Shown one piece after another: positions 23,449 through 34,830 of a stretch of DNA of 64,000 nt. How positions within the stretch are numbered: position 1 is the stretch's first letter; each line of letters begins with the position of its first letter. The stretch lies in NCBI GenBank assembly GCA_026214975.1, contig JAOBSW010000625.1, positions 46,449 to 110,448 of the forward strand. The letters are read 5' to 3'. A model generated the notes under the pieces. It was not told the origin of the DNA, did no database searches, and was given only the letters and a program-made list of their open reading frames with translations. Source of the stretch: Gentiana macrophylla. Lineage: Eukaryota > Streptophyta > Magnoliopsida > Gentianales > Gentianaceae. Both the position numbers and the translations under genes were made by a program.

Positions 23449-25930
23449 TGTAATACCCCGAAAATTTAAGAAGGGTAAACGAGTAAAATGAGAATTTTTA
23501 TTATTTTTCCTATTTTATTCCTAAAACCTAAAATATTAATTAAAAAAGGGGATTTAATTAAAAGGAATTAAGTATTATAATTAAAAGAATTAATTAATTG
23601 GGTATAAAAGGAAATTAATACCATAAATGCCTAGTAGTTCTTTCACGTTAGTTTTCTGGAAATTTGGGGAGAGACGGCGGCAATTCTTCATTCTTCAGAC
23701 AAGAAAAAGGAAAAAATAGTTGGTATTTGTTTTCAAATTCGGGACTTAAATGTTGGTTTTCGGTGAAGTTTTTATTATTTTTCCTATTTTATTCCTAAAA
23801 CCTAAAATATTAATTAAAAAAGGGGATTTAATTAAAAGGAATTAAGTATTATAATTAAAAGAATTAATTAATTGGGTATAAAAGGAAATTAATACCCTAA
23901 ATGCCTAGTAGTTCTTTCACGTTAGTTTTCTGGAAATTTGGGGAGAGACGGCGGCAATTCTTCATTCTTCAGACAAGAAAAAGGAAAAAAATAGTTCGGG
24001 CGCTGTTTTTTCAAATTCGGGACTTAAATGTTGGTTTTCGGTGAAGACCGCAGTAGAGAGAAGTAATCGTCTTGTTGCAAGCGTTCTTTTGACGTCAGCA
24101 ATTCCATGTTTCATTGCGTAGAAGTCGAGGATTCGCAGCTGTTCTTGTTGTGTTTGGATTTGGATCAATTTCTATCTATAGCAAGGTAAGGGGGTGTTCT
24201 TAACGAATTTTGGTGTCCAACCGTATTTAATAATTTCATTGTCGTGATATTTCTGTTCCCCTTTTGATATTTGTTGTTTTATATATTTTATTATGGTTAA
24301 CAGTGTAGTACCCTATTGGTACTCGTCTGCCGTAGAAGGAGAAAGAGGACGCTATTGCATTCTTTTTGTTCAGTTGTTGTCGAAGGGTAATAGTTTGATA
24401 AAATAAAATAAAAACTAATATGGCCGATAGTCTCTAGAGTACGAAACATAGACTACTTCTCATTCTTTTTTTTTAGACAATAATAATACTAATTACTATT
24501 TTTCCGTAAGACCTAGGTGTAATTGCAAAAGGATGAAAAAGGAAGCCAGTGTTTGTAGTTTGAGAGTTTGGACAAAAAAGGGATAAAGAATAATGAATAA
24601 ATGGTGCAGCAGGCTTTAAAAATAAAGATTATTGATATAGTTGATTAAATAGATATTATGTACGGTAATTAATTTTATCTGATTTAAGTACTAAAAAGGT
24701 ATGCACAACAAGGTATTATCTATGTTTAAAGATTATAGTAAAACCGTGGTATATATGTATATATATATATATATATTACGGTAAGAGTGTAATATATTAA
24801 TTATGTGCTTCTATGTGTATTACCCGATACGACGTGGCTTGTATGTTCTTATGGAACATTATATGTTAATTTGCAATGTCTAACTTCCGACTTCAGGTGC
24901 CTTAGCATCAATCGCCACAACTGAGACCCTCTGCGGGGAGAAGGTGGTAGCCCAGAAGGCGGTTGTTTAGACCTTGCGGGGTCATTGGTTTAGTAGTCAT
25001 TGATGTCCTTTACAACGTGCTAGGTAGTTAGTCTAGATTGTCTAGGACTAGATGTCCTTAGGAAGCCTTTTTAAATGTGAATGAACTAGGTGGTTAGATC
25101 TAAAAGCGTAATAAACATATGTGATGAGTCTAAAAGCTAAAACGTTGTAATTCTTGGTGAGGCACATTTATGATTCGCAGCATGGAATCATTTCTCATAC
25201 GTAACGGACAATATTCGGGTTTTGGGAAATGTTCCACACGGAACCATCCGTGCCATATGAGGTGCTGAATATGTCCCGGTGTATACCCATCATTCGGGCA
25301 TTGTGTCCTTGAATTTCAATGTAACATAGATAATTGCTCGTGAGGGTGCTAGAGACTATGAGGAGTGTATTTTAATGCAACCTATGTGACAGAGATTGTA
25401 GAATTTACTTGTTATGTATGATATGTTATATATTGTGTGTAACCGATTCTTCTACCCCTTGCTAAGTACGTAAGTACTTACCCCTTTCTCTTTATTGTCC
25501 CCACCCCGAGAAGGTGGTTGTCAGGGTGATGATAATCTTGGTTATGACGATGGAGTTAACGGAGCTGATGTTTAGGCTCAAGAGTTACGATGACACGGAC
25601 ATTTATTTTATGCAATTTATTATTCAGTTTTGAAAGATAGTCTTTAGTATCTTTTCAGTTTCATATGGGATGTAATAAGTCACAACAACATTTATTTCGT
25701 TGTTTTGTCGTTCAGCTTTCTTAGACGTAGATTTGGGACTTGGTGATCCGTTTTTTGTCATTTGACATTCTTTTTCTGAGTTATCTTTAGCTTTAATTTA
25801 TTCCGCTTTTACTCTGATTGATTGTTACGAGGCTTATGTATATATTACTTTTGACGATTTAAAAAGTTAATATATGCATGCCGGGCGTTCTTTCCGGATA
25901 AGGACTCGGTATCCGGGACGGGGCGTCACA
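23449..25930 (+). repeat. 3' LTR with internal tandem duplication
   Basis: 2,482 bp. A block of about 274 bp starting near 23495 (TTTTTATTATTTTTCCTATT) is repeated in tandem from about 23769. The 5' LTR has a single copy. Confidence 0.85.
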
Positions 25931-25935
25931 ATACT
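25931..25935. repeat. right target site duplication ATACT
   Basis: Matches 16941-16945. Confidence 0.85.
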
Positions 25936-26753
25936 TCTTGTCAATAGCTTCACCTACTTGTATGGTAATGGGAATGTAAAAATGTATCGTTAGAATGCTC
26001 ATTCTATTTGGCTAGTCCTTGTCAGTCGTATCCTTTATAATCTGATAGTGTATGCAAGAGAGAATGGATCCCATGAAGTGCGGCATCCTTTAGAGCATTT
26101 CCAAGGAAACATACACCTAATCATCAATTTGGTGGAACTTTTACATCAACATATTAGGCAGTATGGCGTAAATAACCCATTTCACTAAATATTTGGCAAA
26201 AATAGCCCATGACTATTGGGGGCAATTAAAAAAAAGGAAAATACCCAAACAAATAAAAAGGGTGGAACTTCCAAAAATAACCTTCATTTAGTTCTTCAAT
26301 TTCCAACCACCGGTGAGTTCCAATTTCCCCAAATTTCGACGACGCAAGTTTTCCCCCAAATCAACAAATGCGATTAGCGGTGAAAGGTTTGCACCTTCGT
26401 CAACTTCACTTCCACCTATAACAACCTCAAAATAATTTTGAACCCATCTCTCATCTCTCTCATATCAATCTCTCCCTCTCTTGAAGAACCCTAAATTGGA
26501 TTACAAGTGAAGAACTCCAAGATTTCCCGAAGGAAGCGGTATTCTTGAAGGTTGTTTAAGTAAATAATTGAAATTGATTGGTTAATTGGATTCTGATCGA
26601 TTTAAGTGGGATTATGGTAATACATGTACCTTATCTTTGTATAAACCGATATTGGGGGTGATTGGTGAAATTAAGGGTGTATTATTAGGTTTAATCGGTG
26701 TAGTTTAATCGAGTTAAGCCCATGTATATCTTGTTAGGTAGCCACTTTCTTAA

Positions 26754-27119
26754 ATGTTTGATGCCCGAATTAAATATCTTATTAATTTATATATTATGAA
26801 ATCATTGCGGCGGGACGATGTTTTGCCAACTCTTGTTGAACGTAAGTCTGAAAAATCTAAGCCATATTATGTTGCTTTACTGGAAGTCCATGACAGTGAT
26901 GTTAGTGAGGAAGAAGGAGGCGAGGAAGAAGAAGGTGAGGAAGAAGGAGGTGAGGAAGAAGGAGGTGGGGTGAATCTGGATCAACCTTCAGTTCCCCAAC
27001 CCTCTGAAATGAAGAAGGTGAAAGATGAGATTATAAGAGTGGTTAAAGAGGAAAACAAATTGTTGCAATGTGAACTGGAGGCTGTTAGGAGAAATGTTGA
27101 TTCGTTGGAAGCTATGTGA
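26754..27119 (+). CDS. outer palindrome unit: acidic coiled-coil protein, unknown function (intact in left arm)
   Basis: 121 codons as an open frame; a real start may be the internal Met at codon 15. A basic stretch (SLRRDDVLPTLVERKSEKSK) is followed by a Glu/Gly run with EEEGG-type repeats (residues about 52-72) and a Lys/Glu/Leu-rich C-terminal segment with coiled-coil character ending DSLEAM. Upstream sequence (26440-26560) looks like a plant 5' leader, with CT-rich repeats and AAGAACCCTAAATTGG. No known family is recognised. The mirror copy in the right arm (minus strand, about 34830-34510) is frameshifted by one base before the acidic run. Confidence 0.4.
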   Translation: MFDARIKYLINLYIMKSLRRDDVLPTLVERKSEKSKPYYVALLEVHDSDVSEEEGGEEEEGEEEGGEEEGGGVNLDQPSVPQPSEMKKVKDEIIRVVKEENKLLQCELEAVRRNVDSLEAM

Positions 27120-27452
27120 ATGGAGTTAATTGTAACAACAGCTATTGTATTCTCCTTTGTTCGTGTTTTAACTTGTTTGAGTATGATGTGTTGTCTAAGT
27201 TAAACATAATGTTTGAGTATGATGTGTGAACTTTTTTCTTTCTAATACTTAGTAACATAATGTTTGAGTATGATGTGTGAGCTTTTTTCTTTAATACTTT
27301 GTAACATAATGTTTGAGTATGATGTGTGTTGTCTTGTTTCTTTCAAATATTTTGTAACATGAAGAAATTTGTATTTGTTGTTGATTTAAGTTTTTTTTTT
27401 AGCACCGACATGATAACAAGTTCAAACTTGTTTTTGTTGATTATTGAGATGT

Positions 27453-27790
27453 TCACATGAATGGAGTTGAAGAATAGCAATAACCAGGGGAAAACATCAA
27501 GCACACTTGATCATGATGAAGGTTTGTAGAATACAAGGCAACATTAATGTTTTCAAAATAAATCCCAAAAGAAGATACATAGTCATACAAGATTTCATTT
27601 CCATACCAACATGAACACACGATATACATAGTCACACAACCCATAATTGCCAACATCCTAACCTTGGTCTCGTTCTCACGCCTTAGCTTCACAATTAATG
27701 CATCTTTATCCTAGTCATGTGCATCAAAACGTTCAGTGCATCCTTTGATTAGCTCGGTGACATTGATCTCCACTTGATCCATTTTGAAGA
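27453..27790 (-). pseudogene. inner palindrome unit, broken copy in left arm
   Basis: Inverted copy of the frame at 33844-34116. Near 27714 the codon equivalent to the Trp in HDWDKDAL is TAG, so the frame is cut to the part starting KLRRENETKVRM. The hydrophobic segment (MLAIMGCVTMYIVCSCW) is retained. Confidence 0.5.
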
Positions 27791-28547
27791 CATCATTTTG
27801 TCGCCAAGACTGTAAGAGTTGAATTTCTCTGAATTGTATCTGATGTGCATTGAATTCTGAATGAAATAAAATTCAATTAACGCCACAAATTGAACATCCA
27901 TACAATGATTTGTTGATTCGTTGTATTAAGCCATTCAATACAATGATTACGAGCAAAAACAAACAACAGAGGGATAACAACTTCAAACTTGTTTTTGTAT
28001 AAACCAACAACAGGGGTGTAAGAATAGCAGGGGGACTGGGGTGGTTGAACAATATGGCTAACAACAAAAGTATAGCAGACTTAGTCAAAGTAGGAAGTTT
28101 GTGCAAGCCAACATCCTAATTTTAGCTTCTCAATTACTTTCAATGCATCTTCTTCCTCACTTCATTACATACTATACTAACATCTACTTCAACAATGCTT
28201 AAAGCTACGAGGACACGGCTATCAATGGCATAATAATTGAATTACCATTACACCACAAAGTAGCATACATAAACTTAGTAATACCACAATTCAAGAGATG
28301 GCCTACCAACATTTGTTAACACCCTTTAAAAACAATTCTTGGAAACACCCTTTATAAATTCAATTCATCAAGAAAATGGATTCAACATTCCAGATGACAG
28401 CATTAAAACCAACAGTAGTTAATTTCAATTGACTTACAGAATGGGATGGTGATGAATCCATTCATACCGGGAAATCTTGGTCCAATTAGGTGGAGTTCTT
28501 GGTCCAATTAGGTGGAGTTCTTTAGCTTGTAATTCGATTTAGGGTTC

Positions 28548-28793
28548 TTGAGGAGAGAGAGAGATATGAGAGAGATGAGAGATGGGAGAAGAATGGATGA
28601 GAGATACAACAATTTACAAGTTAACCAAATCCCCAATTTGAAATTCAAAGCAGTTATTCGGTTTTGTAGCTTGAGATTTAGTATTTGGAGGAAAACCGAA
28701 ATTTTGGAAAGAAGAAGGATTCCCCGGGAGAGAGATGATTGGCGATTAGATTTTTTTTTAATAATATATTCTTATATGGATATATACTATTAA
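28548..28793 (+). other. leader-like sequence of the inner unit, mirrored at 32880-33078
   Basis: GA-rich strand with GAGAGA runs and, on the complement, CTCTC then AAGAACCCTAAATCG and AATTACAAGC. Its complement closely resembles the leader of the outer unit (26450-26510), so the two coding units of an arm have related 5' regions facing each other. The open frame here is probably not translated. Confidence 0.35.
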
Positions 28794-28936
28794 AAAAAAT
28801 ATTTAGATTAGAATAATATTAATAATAACAATAATCAATAAAAAAAATATTAGAATAAGATTGAGTAACATTGATAATTTAATTGATTATTAATTTATTG
28901 ATTAAAAAAATTAGTCATAATTGTAATTGTTTGATT

Positions 28937-30040
28937 CTTATACCAACACGATCGTCTTGACCGAGGATCTCCGGATCCGATACAGTGCTAAGGTCCGTAT
29001 TGACTACTTCTTATACCAACACGATCCCCTTAACCGAGCATCTCGGATCCGATACAATGCTATGATCCGTATTGACTACTTCTTATACCAACACGATTCT
29101 CTTGACCGAGGATCTCCGGATCCGATACAGTGCTATGGTCCGTATTGACTACTTCTTATACCAACACGATCCCCTTGACCGAGGATCTCGGATCCGATCT
29201 GATGCTATGGTCCGTATTGACTACTTATATACACCAACGATCCCTTGACCGAGGATCTCGGATCCGATCTGATGCTATGGTCCGTATTGACTACTTATAC
29301 CAACACGATCCGCTTGACCGAGGATCTCCGGATCCGATCTGATGCTATGGTCCGTATTGACTACTTCTTATACCAAAGCGATCCCTTTGACCGAGGATCT
29401 CGGATCCGATCTGATGCTATGGTCCGTATTGACTACTTCTTATACCAACACGATCCCGCCGACCGAGGATCTCGGGATCCGATCTGATCTTATGGTCCGT
29501 ATTGACTACGCCATATACTAACAGATCCGCTTGCCGAGGATCTCCGGATCCGATCTGATCTTATGGTCCGTATTGACTCACTTCTTATACCAACACGATC
29601 CCTTGCCCGAGGATCTCCGGATCCGATCTGATGCTTATGGTCCGTATTGACTACTTCTTATACCAACACGATCCACTTGACCGAGGATCTCGGATCCGAT
29701 ACAGTGCTATGGTCCGTATTGACTACTTCTTATACCAACACGATCCCTTTGACCGAGGATCTCGGATCCGATACATTACTATGGTCCGTATTGACTACTT
29801 CTTATACCAACACGATCCCCTTGACCGAGGATCTCGGTATCCGATCTGATGCTTATGGTCCGTATTGACTACTTCTTATACCAACACGATCCCTTGACCG
29901 AGGATCTCGGATCCGATCATGATGCTATGGTCCGTATTGACTACTACTTATACCAACACGATCCCTTGACCGAGGATCTCCGGATCCGATCTGATCTTAT
30001 GGTCCGTATTGACTACTTCGATACCAACAGATTATGAATG
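28937..30040. repeat. 72 bp tandem array, left arm (about 15 units)
   Basis: Units of about 70-75 bp run GGTCCGTATTGACTACTTC, then TTATACCAACACGATCCC, then TTGACCGAGGATCTCGG, then ATCCGATCTGATGCTAT. Each contains a short dyad, CCGAG-GAT-CTCGG. Units vary by small indels, so all frames are interrupted or shift. The protein-like repeats read from it are not real proteins. Confidence 0.85.
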
Positions 30041-30450
30041 ACAATCACCGTTTTTACTGCTTTTGACAATTATTGACCGGTTTCGTCGAATTTTACCCGA
30101 TTTCTGAAGATTTATCTTGTTTTAACCCAATTTTACGGTTTTGACGAATTTTGTCCGGTTCAGACCTAATTTTGATCAATAATGAATGGCATTCACCAGT
30201 TTTTACAGTTTTTAACGATTATTGACCGGTTTCGTCGTATTTTACCCGATTTCCTGAAGATTTATATTGTTTTAACCCAATTTTACCGGTTTTGACGAAT
30301 TTTGTCCGGTTCAGACCTAATTTTGATCAATAATGAATGACATTCACCGGTTTTTACAGTTTTTAACGATTATTGACCGGTTTCGTCATATTTTACCCGA
30401 TTTCCACCAGATTTATACTGTTTTTACCCAATTTTACCGGTTTTGACGAA
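30040..30450. repeat. 146 bp tandem repeat, left arm inner end (about 3 units)
   Basis: Three units containing GACCGGTTTCGTC, TTTTACCCGATTTC, GGTTTTGACGAATTTTGTCC and AATAATGAATGRCATTCACC. They are mirrored at 30945-31360. Confidence 0.8.
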
Positions 30451-30952
30451 TTTTGTGTGGTTCACAGTGATGAACAGGAACTGTTTCTCTACTCTCAAAA
30501 TATTCATCGATCCCGATTCCATCAAATCTCTCATTTACCGTATCGTTTACACCAACATCCATTTGAACACTTGTTTCTTGGGTTCCAAAATCAGGTTCCT
30601 CCATTTGAACACTTGTTTCTCCCTCAAATTGTGTTCCGTTTTCCTTTGCTTTCAAACTTACCAATATCACATCTTTCTTTGGATCACAACCACTTAAGAA
30701 TGATGCCACAACCTTATCACAATAAATTACCATTGGTGAAGCTTTACTAATAGGAGCCATGACTTTCATTTCAAAATCATTCAACCCTGTATCAATTTTC
30801 AAATCTACTTTAACCATCTCATACAATTCGTTATATGGAACTGTTATTTTCAAGCTTACAAGCTTGGTCACTTGTTCCTTTTCATCTCCTACATAGTTCC
30901 AAACCCAACAAGTTATCCCAACCAGAATGTCGTTGGTGATTGGGTTCGTCAA
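30434..30952 (-). CDS. central ORF, MULE transposase N-terminal-like fragment
   Basis: 172 codons filling the unique centre of the palindrome. Residues about 20-100 (VTKLVSLKITVPYNELYEMV ... MVIYCDKVVASFLSG ... VILVSLK) resemble the domain in plant MULE transposases that precedes the catalytic region: a conserved LVSL strand, a YDELV-type helix, then a V-I-x-D-D-x-V-x-x-F pattern. The C-terminal half has a near-duplicated TSVQM motif. The ORF ends extend into both arms. No DDE core or SWIM zinc finger is present, so it cannot act as a transposase. Similarity is by eye only. Confidence 0.4.
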   Translation of the reverse strand: MTNPITNDILVGITCWVWNYVGDEKEQVTKLVSLKITVPYNELYEMVKVDLKIDTGLNDFEMKVMAPISKASPMVIYCDKVVASFLSGCDPKKDVILVSLKAKENGTQFEGETSVQMEEPDFGTQETSVQMDVGVNDTVNERFDGIGIDEYFESRETVPVHHCEPHKIRQNR

Positions 30953-31360
30953 AACCGGTAAAATTGGGTAAAAACAGTATACATTTGGTGGAAATCGGGT
31001 AAAATATGACGAAACCGGTCAATAATCGTTAAAAACTGTAAAAACCGGTGAATGTCATTCATTATAGATCAAAATTAGGTCCGAACGGACAAAATTCGTC
31101 AAAACCGTAAAATTAGTTAAAAGCAATATAAATCTTCGTGAAATCGGGTAAAATATGACTAAACCGGTCAATAATCGTTAAAATGTAAAAGCGGTGAATG
31201 TCATTCATTATTGATCAAAATTAGGTCCGAACGGACAAAATTCGTCAAAACCGTAAAATTGGTTTAAAGCAATTATAAATCTTCAGGAAATCGGGTAAAA
31301 TTCGACGAAACCGGTCAATAATTGTCAAAAATAGTAAAAACCGTGATTGTCATTCATAAT
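30945..31360. repeat. 146 bp tandem repeat, right arm inner end (about 3 units)
   Basis: Inverted counterpart of 30040-30450: units with TTCGTCAAAACCG, GAAATCGGGTAAAAT and GACGAAACCGGTCAATAAT. Confidence 0.8.
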
Positions 31361-32670
31361 CTGTTGGTATAAGAAGTAGTCAATACGGACTATATGCATC
31401 AGATCGGATCCGGAGATCCTCGGTCGGCGGGATCGTGTTGGTATAATAAGTAGTCAATACTGCACTATAGCATCATATCGGATCCGGAGATCCTCGGTCA
31501 AGGGGATCGTGTTGGTATAAGAAGTAGTCAATACAGACCATAGCATCAGATCGGATCCGAGATCCTCGGTCAGCGGGATCGTGTTGGTATAAGAAGTAGT
31601 CAATACGGACCATAGCATCAGATCGGATCCGAGATCCTCGGGTCAAGCGGGATCGTGTTGGTATAAGAAGCGAGTCAATACGGACCATAGCATCAGATCG
31701 GATCCGAGATCCTCGGGCAAGCGGATCGTGTTGGGCAAGAAGTAGTCAATACGGACCATAAGATCAGATCGGATCCGAGATCCTCGGTTAAAGGGGATCG
31801 TGTTGGTATAAAAGTAGTCAATACGGACCATAGCATCAGATCGGATCCAAGATCCTCGGTCGGCGGGATCGTTTTGGTATAAGAAGTCGAGTCAATACGG
31901 ACCATAAGATCAGATCGGATCCGGAGATCCTCGGTCAAGCGGGATCGTGTTGGTATAAGTAGTCAATACGGACCATAGCATCAGATCGGATCCGAGATCC
32001 TCGGTCAAGGGATCGTGTTGGTATAAGAAGTAGTCAATACGGACCATTGCACATCAGATCGGATCGGAGATCCTCGGTCAAAGGATCGTGTTGGTATAAA
32101 GTGAGTCAATACGGACCATAGCATCAGATCGGATCCGAGATCCTCGGCCAAGCGGATCGTGTTGGTATAAGAAGTAGTCAATAAGGACCATAGCATCAGA
32201 TCGGATCCGAGATCCTCGGTCAAAGGGATCGTGTTGGTATAAGAAGTAGTCAATACGGACCATAGCATCAGATCGGATCCGATATCCTCGGTCAAGGGAT
32301 TCGTTGGTATAAGAAGTAGTCAATACGACCATAGCATCTGATCGGATCCGATAATCCTCGGTCAAGGGATCGTGTTGGTATAAGAAGTAGTCAATACGGA
32401 CCATAAGATCAGATCGGATCCCGAGATCCTCGGTCAAGGGATCGTGTTGGTATAAGTAGTCAATACGGACCATAGCATCAGATCGGATCCGAGATGCTCG
32501 GTCAAGGGATCGTGTTGGTATAAGTAGTCAATACGGACCATAGCATCAGATCGGATCCGAGATCCTCGGTCAAGGGGATCGTGTTGGTATAAGAAGTAGT
32601 CAATACGGACCATAGCACTGTATCGGATCCGGAGATCCTCGGTCAAGACGATCGTGTTGGTATAAGAATC
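31360..32670. repeat. 72 bp tandem array, right arm (about 18 units)
   Basis: Inverted orientation relative to 28937-30040. Counting the AGTCAATAC phrase gives about 18 units. Several apparent ORFs (for example 32078-32473 minus) are products of the repeat. Confidence 0.85.
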
Positions 32671-33843
32671 AAACAATTACAATTATGACTAATTTTTTTA
32701 ATCATTAAACTAATTTAATCATTAAATTAATAATCAATTAAATTATCAATGTTACTCAATCTTATTCTAATATTTTTTTATTGATTATTGTTATTATTAA
32801 TATTATTCTAATCTAAATATTTTTTTAATAGGATATATCCATATAAGTATATATTATTAAAAAAAAAATCTAATCGCCAATCATCTCGTCTCCCGGGGGA
32901 ATCCTTCTTCTTCTTTCCAAAATTTCGGTTTTCCCTCCAGCGCGCTAAATCTCAAGCTACAAAACTGAATAACTGTTTGAATTTCGAAATTGGGGATTTG
33001 GTTAAATTGTAAATTGTTGTCTCTCTCATCCATTCTTCTCCCATCTCTCATCTCTCTCATATCTCTCTCTCTCCTCAAGAACCCTAAATCGAATTACAAG
33101 CTAAAGAACTCCACCTAATTGGACCAAGAACTCCACCTAATTGGACCAAGATTTCCCGGTATGAATGGATTCATCACCTTCCCATTCTGTAAGTCAATTA
33201 AAATTAACTACTGTTGGTTATAATGCTGTCATCTGGAATGTTGAATCCATTTCCTTGATGAATTGAATTTATAAAGGGTGTTTCCAAGAATTGTTTTTAA
33301 AGGGTGTTAACAAATGTTGGTAGGCCATCTCTTGAATTGTGGTATTACTAAGTTTATGTATGCTACTTTGTGGTGTAATGGTAATTCAATTACTATGCCA
33401 TTGATAGCCGTGTCCTCACAGCTTTAAGCATTGTTGAAGTAGATGTTAGTATAGTATGTAATGAAGTGGGGAAGAAGATGCATTGAAAGTAATTGAGAAG
33501 CTAAAATTAGGATGTTGGCTTGCACAAACTTCCTACTTTGACTAAGTTTTCTATACTTTTGTTGTTAGCCATATTGTTCAACCACCCCAGTCCCCCTGCT
33601 ATTCTTACACCCCTGTTGTTGGTTTATACAAAAACAAGTTTGAAGTTGTTATCCCTCTGTTGTTTGTTTTTGCTCGTAATCATTGTATTGAATGGCTTAA
33701 TACAACGAATCAACAAATCATTGTATGGATGTTCAATTTGTGGCGTTAATTGAATTTTATTTCATTCAGAATTCAATGCACATCAGATACAATTCAGAGA
33801 AATTCAACTCTTACAGTCTTGGCGACAAAATGATGTCTTCAAA

Positions 33844-34116
33844 ATGGATCAAGTGGAGATCAATGTCACCGAGCTAATCAAAGGATGCACTGAACGTTTT
33901 GATGCACATGATTGGGATAAAGATGCATTAATTGTGAAGCTAAGGCGTGAGAAGAAGACCAAGGTTAGGATGTTGGCAATTATGGGTTGTGTGACTATGT
34001 ATATATTGTGTTCATGTTGGTATGGAAATGAAATCTTGTATGACTATGTATCTTCTTTTGAGATTTATTTTGAAAACATTAATGTTGCCTTGTATTCTAC
34101 AAACCTTCTGTCATGA
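33844..34116 (+). CDS. inner palindrome unit: coiled-coil/membrane-anchored small protein, unknown function (intact in right arm)
   Basis: 90 codons from MDQVEINVTELIKGC. The same frame is open upstream (LQSWRQNDVFK), so this may be the last exon of a longer protein. A charged segment (DKDALIVKLRREKKTKVR) precedes a hydrophobic stretch (MLAIMGCVTMYILCSCW) that could be a membrane segment. The left-arm copy has a stop at the Trp of HDWD. The family is not recognised. A basic stretch followed by a C-terminal membrane anchor is reminiscent of plant GRF zinc-finger proteins, but no GRF zinc finger is visible. Confidence 0.35.
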   Translation: MDQVEINVTELIKGCTERFDAHDWDKDALIVKLRREKKTKVRMLAIMGCVTMYILCSCWYGNEILYDYVSSFEIYFENINVALYSTNLLS

Positions 34117-34509
34117 TCAAGTGTGCTTGATGTTTTCCCCCTGGGTTATTGCTATTCTTCAACTCCATTCATGTGAACATCTCAATAATCAACAAAAACA
34201 AGTTTGAACTTGTTATCATGTCGGTGCGAGAAAAAAAAAACTTAAATCAATAACAAATACAGCCTCTTCATGTTACAAAATATTGAAAGAAACAAGACAA
34301 CACACATCATACTCAAACATTATGTTACAAAGTATTAGAAAGAAAAAAGCTCACACATCATACTCAAACATTATGTTACTAAGTATTAGAAAGAAAAAAG
34401 TTCACACATCATACTCAAACATTATGTTTAACTTAGACAACACATCATACTCAAACAAGTTAAAACACGAACAAAGGAGAATACAATAGTCATTGTTGTT
34501 ACAATTAAC

Positions 34510-34830
34510 TCCATTCACATAGCTTCCAACGAATCAACATTTCTCCTAATGACCTCAGTTCACATTGCAACAATTTGTTTTCCTCTTTAACCACTCTTAT
34601 AATCTCATCTTTCACCTTCTCCATTTCGAGAGGGTTGGGAATCGAATGTTGATCAGATTCACCCCACCTCCTTCTTCCTCACCTCCTTCTTCCCCACCTT
34701 CTTCTTCCTCACCTCCTTCTTCCTCACTAACATCATTTGTCATGGACTTTCAAGAAAGCAACATAATATGGCTTAGATTTTCTGGACTTACGTACAACAA
34801 GAGTTGGCAAAACATCCTCCTCCTGCAATG
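34510..34830 (-). pseudogene. outer palindrome unit, broken copy in right arm
   Basis: Inverted copy of 26754-27119. The minus strand reads VLPTLVVRKSRKSKPYYVAF as in the left arm, but one extra base near 34735 (GACAAATGATG in place of GACAGTGATG) closes the frame before the acidic repeats. Confidence 0.5.

Larger units (their letters stand above)
16946..25930 (+). mobile_element. gypsy LTR retrotransposon with long LTRs and mostly non-coding interior
   Basis: LTRs 16946-19147 and 23449-25930 start TGTAATACCC and end GGGGCGTCACA, with perfect 5 bp TSDs (ATACT). Met-tRNA primer site at 19150 and purine tract at 23436 give plus orientation. The long LTRs and the pol-derived C-terminal piece suggest a Tekay/Del-type chromovirus origin. 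A possible gag start at 19251 (MAKKTARSTSKLVR) is closed after 14 codons. The interior from about 19.3 to 22.2 kb has no pol frame, so the element is non-autonomous. The 3' LTR is about 280 bp longer through an internal tandem duplication. Confidence 0.85.
26157..30450 (+). repeat. left arm of the giant palindrome
   Basis: About 4.29 kb, inverted copy of 30945-35478. The arm reads from the terminal repeat through UTR-like sequence, the acidic coiled-coil ORF, the reversed inner unit, AT-rich DNA, about 15 units of the 72 bp repeat and three of the 146 bp repeat. Confidence 0.85.

Noticed and set aside
28927..30037. Overlapping ORFs coding for repeated YTNTIPLTEDLGSD-like peptides
   Set aside because: All are translations of the 72 bp tandem repeat. 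Frames shift with each small indel and equivalents appear on both strands, so they are not proteins.
28937..32670. Array considered as CRISPR
   Set aside because: Units are contiguous 72 bp tandem copies without unique spacers, in a plant transposon context.
31473..32676. Similar repetitive ORFs on the minus strand, including one of 131 codons
   Set aside because: Mirror image of the left-arm array; same reasoning.
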